From positions 248,001 through 312,000 of the forward strand of contig NZ_LN648875.1 in the NCBI RefSeq assembly GCF_000826185.2: a stretch of 64,000 bases of DNA. Reading direction: 5' to 3'. The notes below the pieces were generated by a model. It ran no database searches. It was given only the letters and a program-made list of their open reading frames with translations, and had not been told where the DNA came from. A program made the position numbers and the translations under genes. This stretch comes from Microbacterium gorillae (lineage in GTDB: Bacteria > Actinomycetota > Actinomycetes > Actinomycetales > Microbacteriaceae). Positions 63,883-64,000 of this stretch are shown piece by piece (within the stretch, counting starts at the first letter, position 1; each line of letters opens with the position of its first letter).

Positions 63883-64000
63883 CGAGGGGCCGCCGACATC
63901 GCCGGTGAGGCGAGCCGCGGAGCTCCGTCTTCCTGCACAACCGGGCTGGCGAACGTCGGGTGGCGGCGCGGTGATGCTCGGGGTCAGGCGGCCGGGGGCT

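Noticed and set aside
63984..64000. Possible C-terminus (PPAA, stop) of a minus-strand gene running off the right edge
   Set aside because: Only four codons are visible, so it cannot be supported.

Overview
The window is a high-GC actinobacterial chromosome segment, most likely Microbacterium or a close relative in Microbacteriaceae. The evidence is about 70% GC, many GTG starts, a complete menaquinone rather than ubiquinone pathway, an LPXTG sorting signal with a sortase, an actinobacterial bS22 ribosomal protein gene, an FprA-type ferredoxin reductase and a DUF222/HNH (13E12-type) gene. The genus is an inference from gene content, because no rRNA is present. I found no tRNA, rRNA, CRISPR array or prophage.

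Layout. 0.2-7.4 kb is a cell-surface island: a secreted S1 protease whose LPVTG anchor lies one base out of frame, a 1,430-residue lectin/DUF11 repeat protein, and a sortase overlapping it. 7.4-16.5 kb holds a hydrolase, FprA, a polyprenyl diphosphate synthase and menG, then an AraC regulator, an MFS carrier, galE and two tandem DUF402 genes. From 10.4 to 30 kb lie menG, menF, menD, menA, menE, menB and menC plus the side-chain synthase. Together they take chorismate to menaquinone, apart from menH and the DHNA-CoA thioesterase, which I do not see. A DUF222/HNH gene flanked by long imperfect inverted repeats sits in the middle (17.87-20.06 kb). 30.6-36.3 kb is a TetR-controlled export locus: an MMPL protein with a degenerate ABC-ATPase tail, coupled to a YhgE/Pip protein. 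36.5-41.2 kb is the System II cytochrome c maturation operon (resA, ccdA, resB, ccsB). With the menaquinone genes it makes this a respiratory-chain region. 41.2-45.6 kb holds redox and stress genes (DedA, glutaredoxin, CoA-disulfide reductase with rhodanese domains) and the bS22/BldC-like pair. 45.9-54.4 kb holds an ArsR regulator, KtrB/KtrA potassium uptake, a GNAT, a dipeptidase, proC, an alpha/beta hydrolase that has lost its nucleophile, DUF808, tadA and upp. 54.5-63.9 kb holds an MFS drug exporter, a TM0106-type nuclease-helicase and SbcC/SbcD.

Regulation. A -10 hexamer of the form TANNNT ends exactly 6 (sometimes 7 or 8) bases before the start codon of about 20 genes, with no ribosome-binding site, so much of the window is probably read from leaderless mRNAs. 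Genes inside operons instead overlap by 1-4 bases. Clear palindromic operator candidates lie at the TetR/MMPL and PadR/menC intergenic regions.

Most noteworthy: the inverted-repeat-flanked HNH element, the uniform leaderless promoter geometry, the MMPL/pseudo-ABC/YhgE export locus, the frameshifted anchored protease and the Ser-to-Ala hydrolase.
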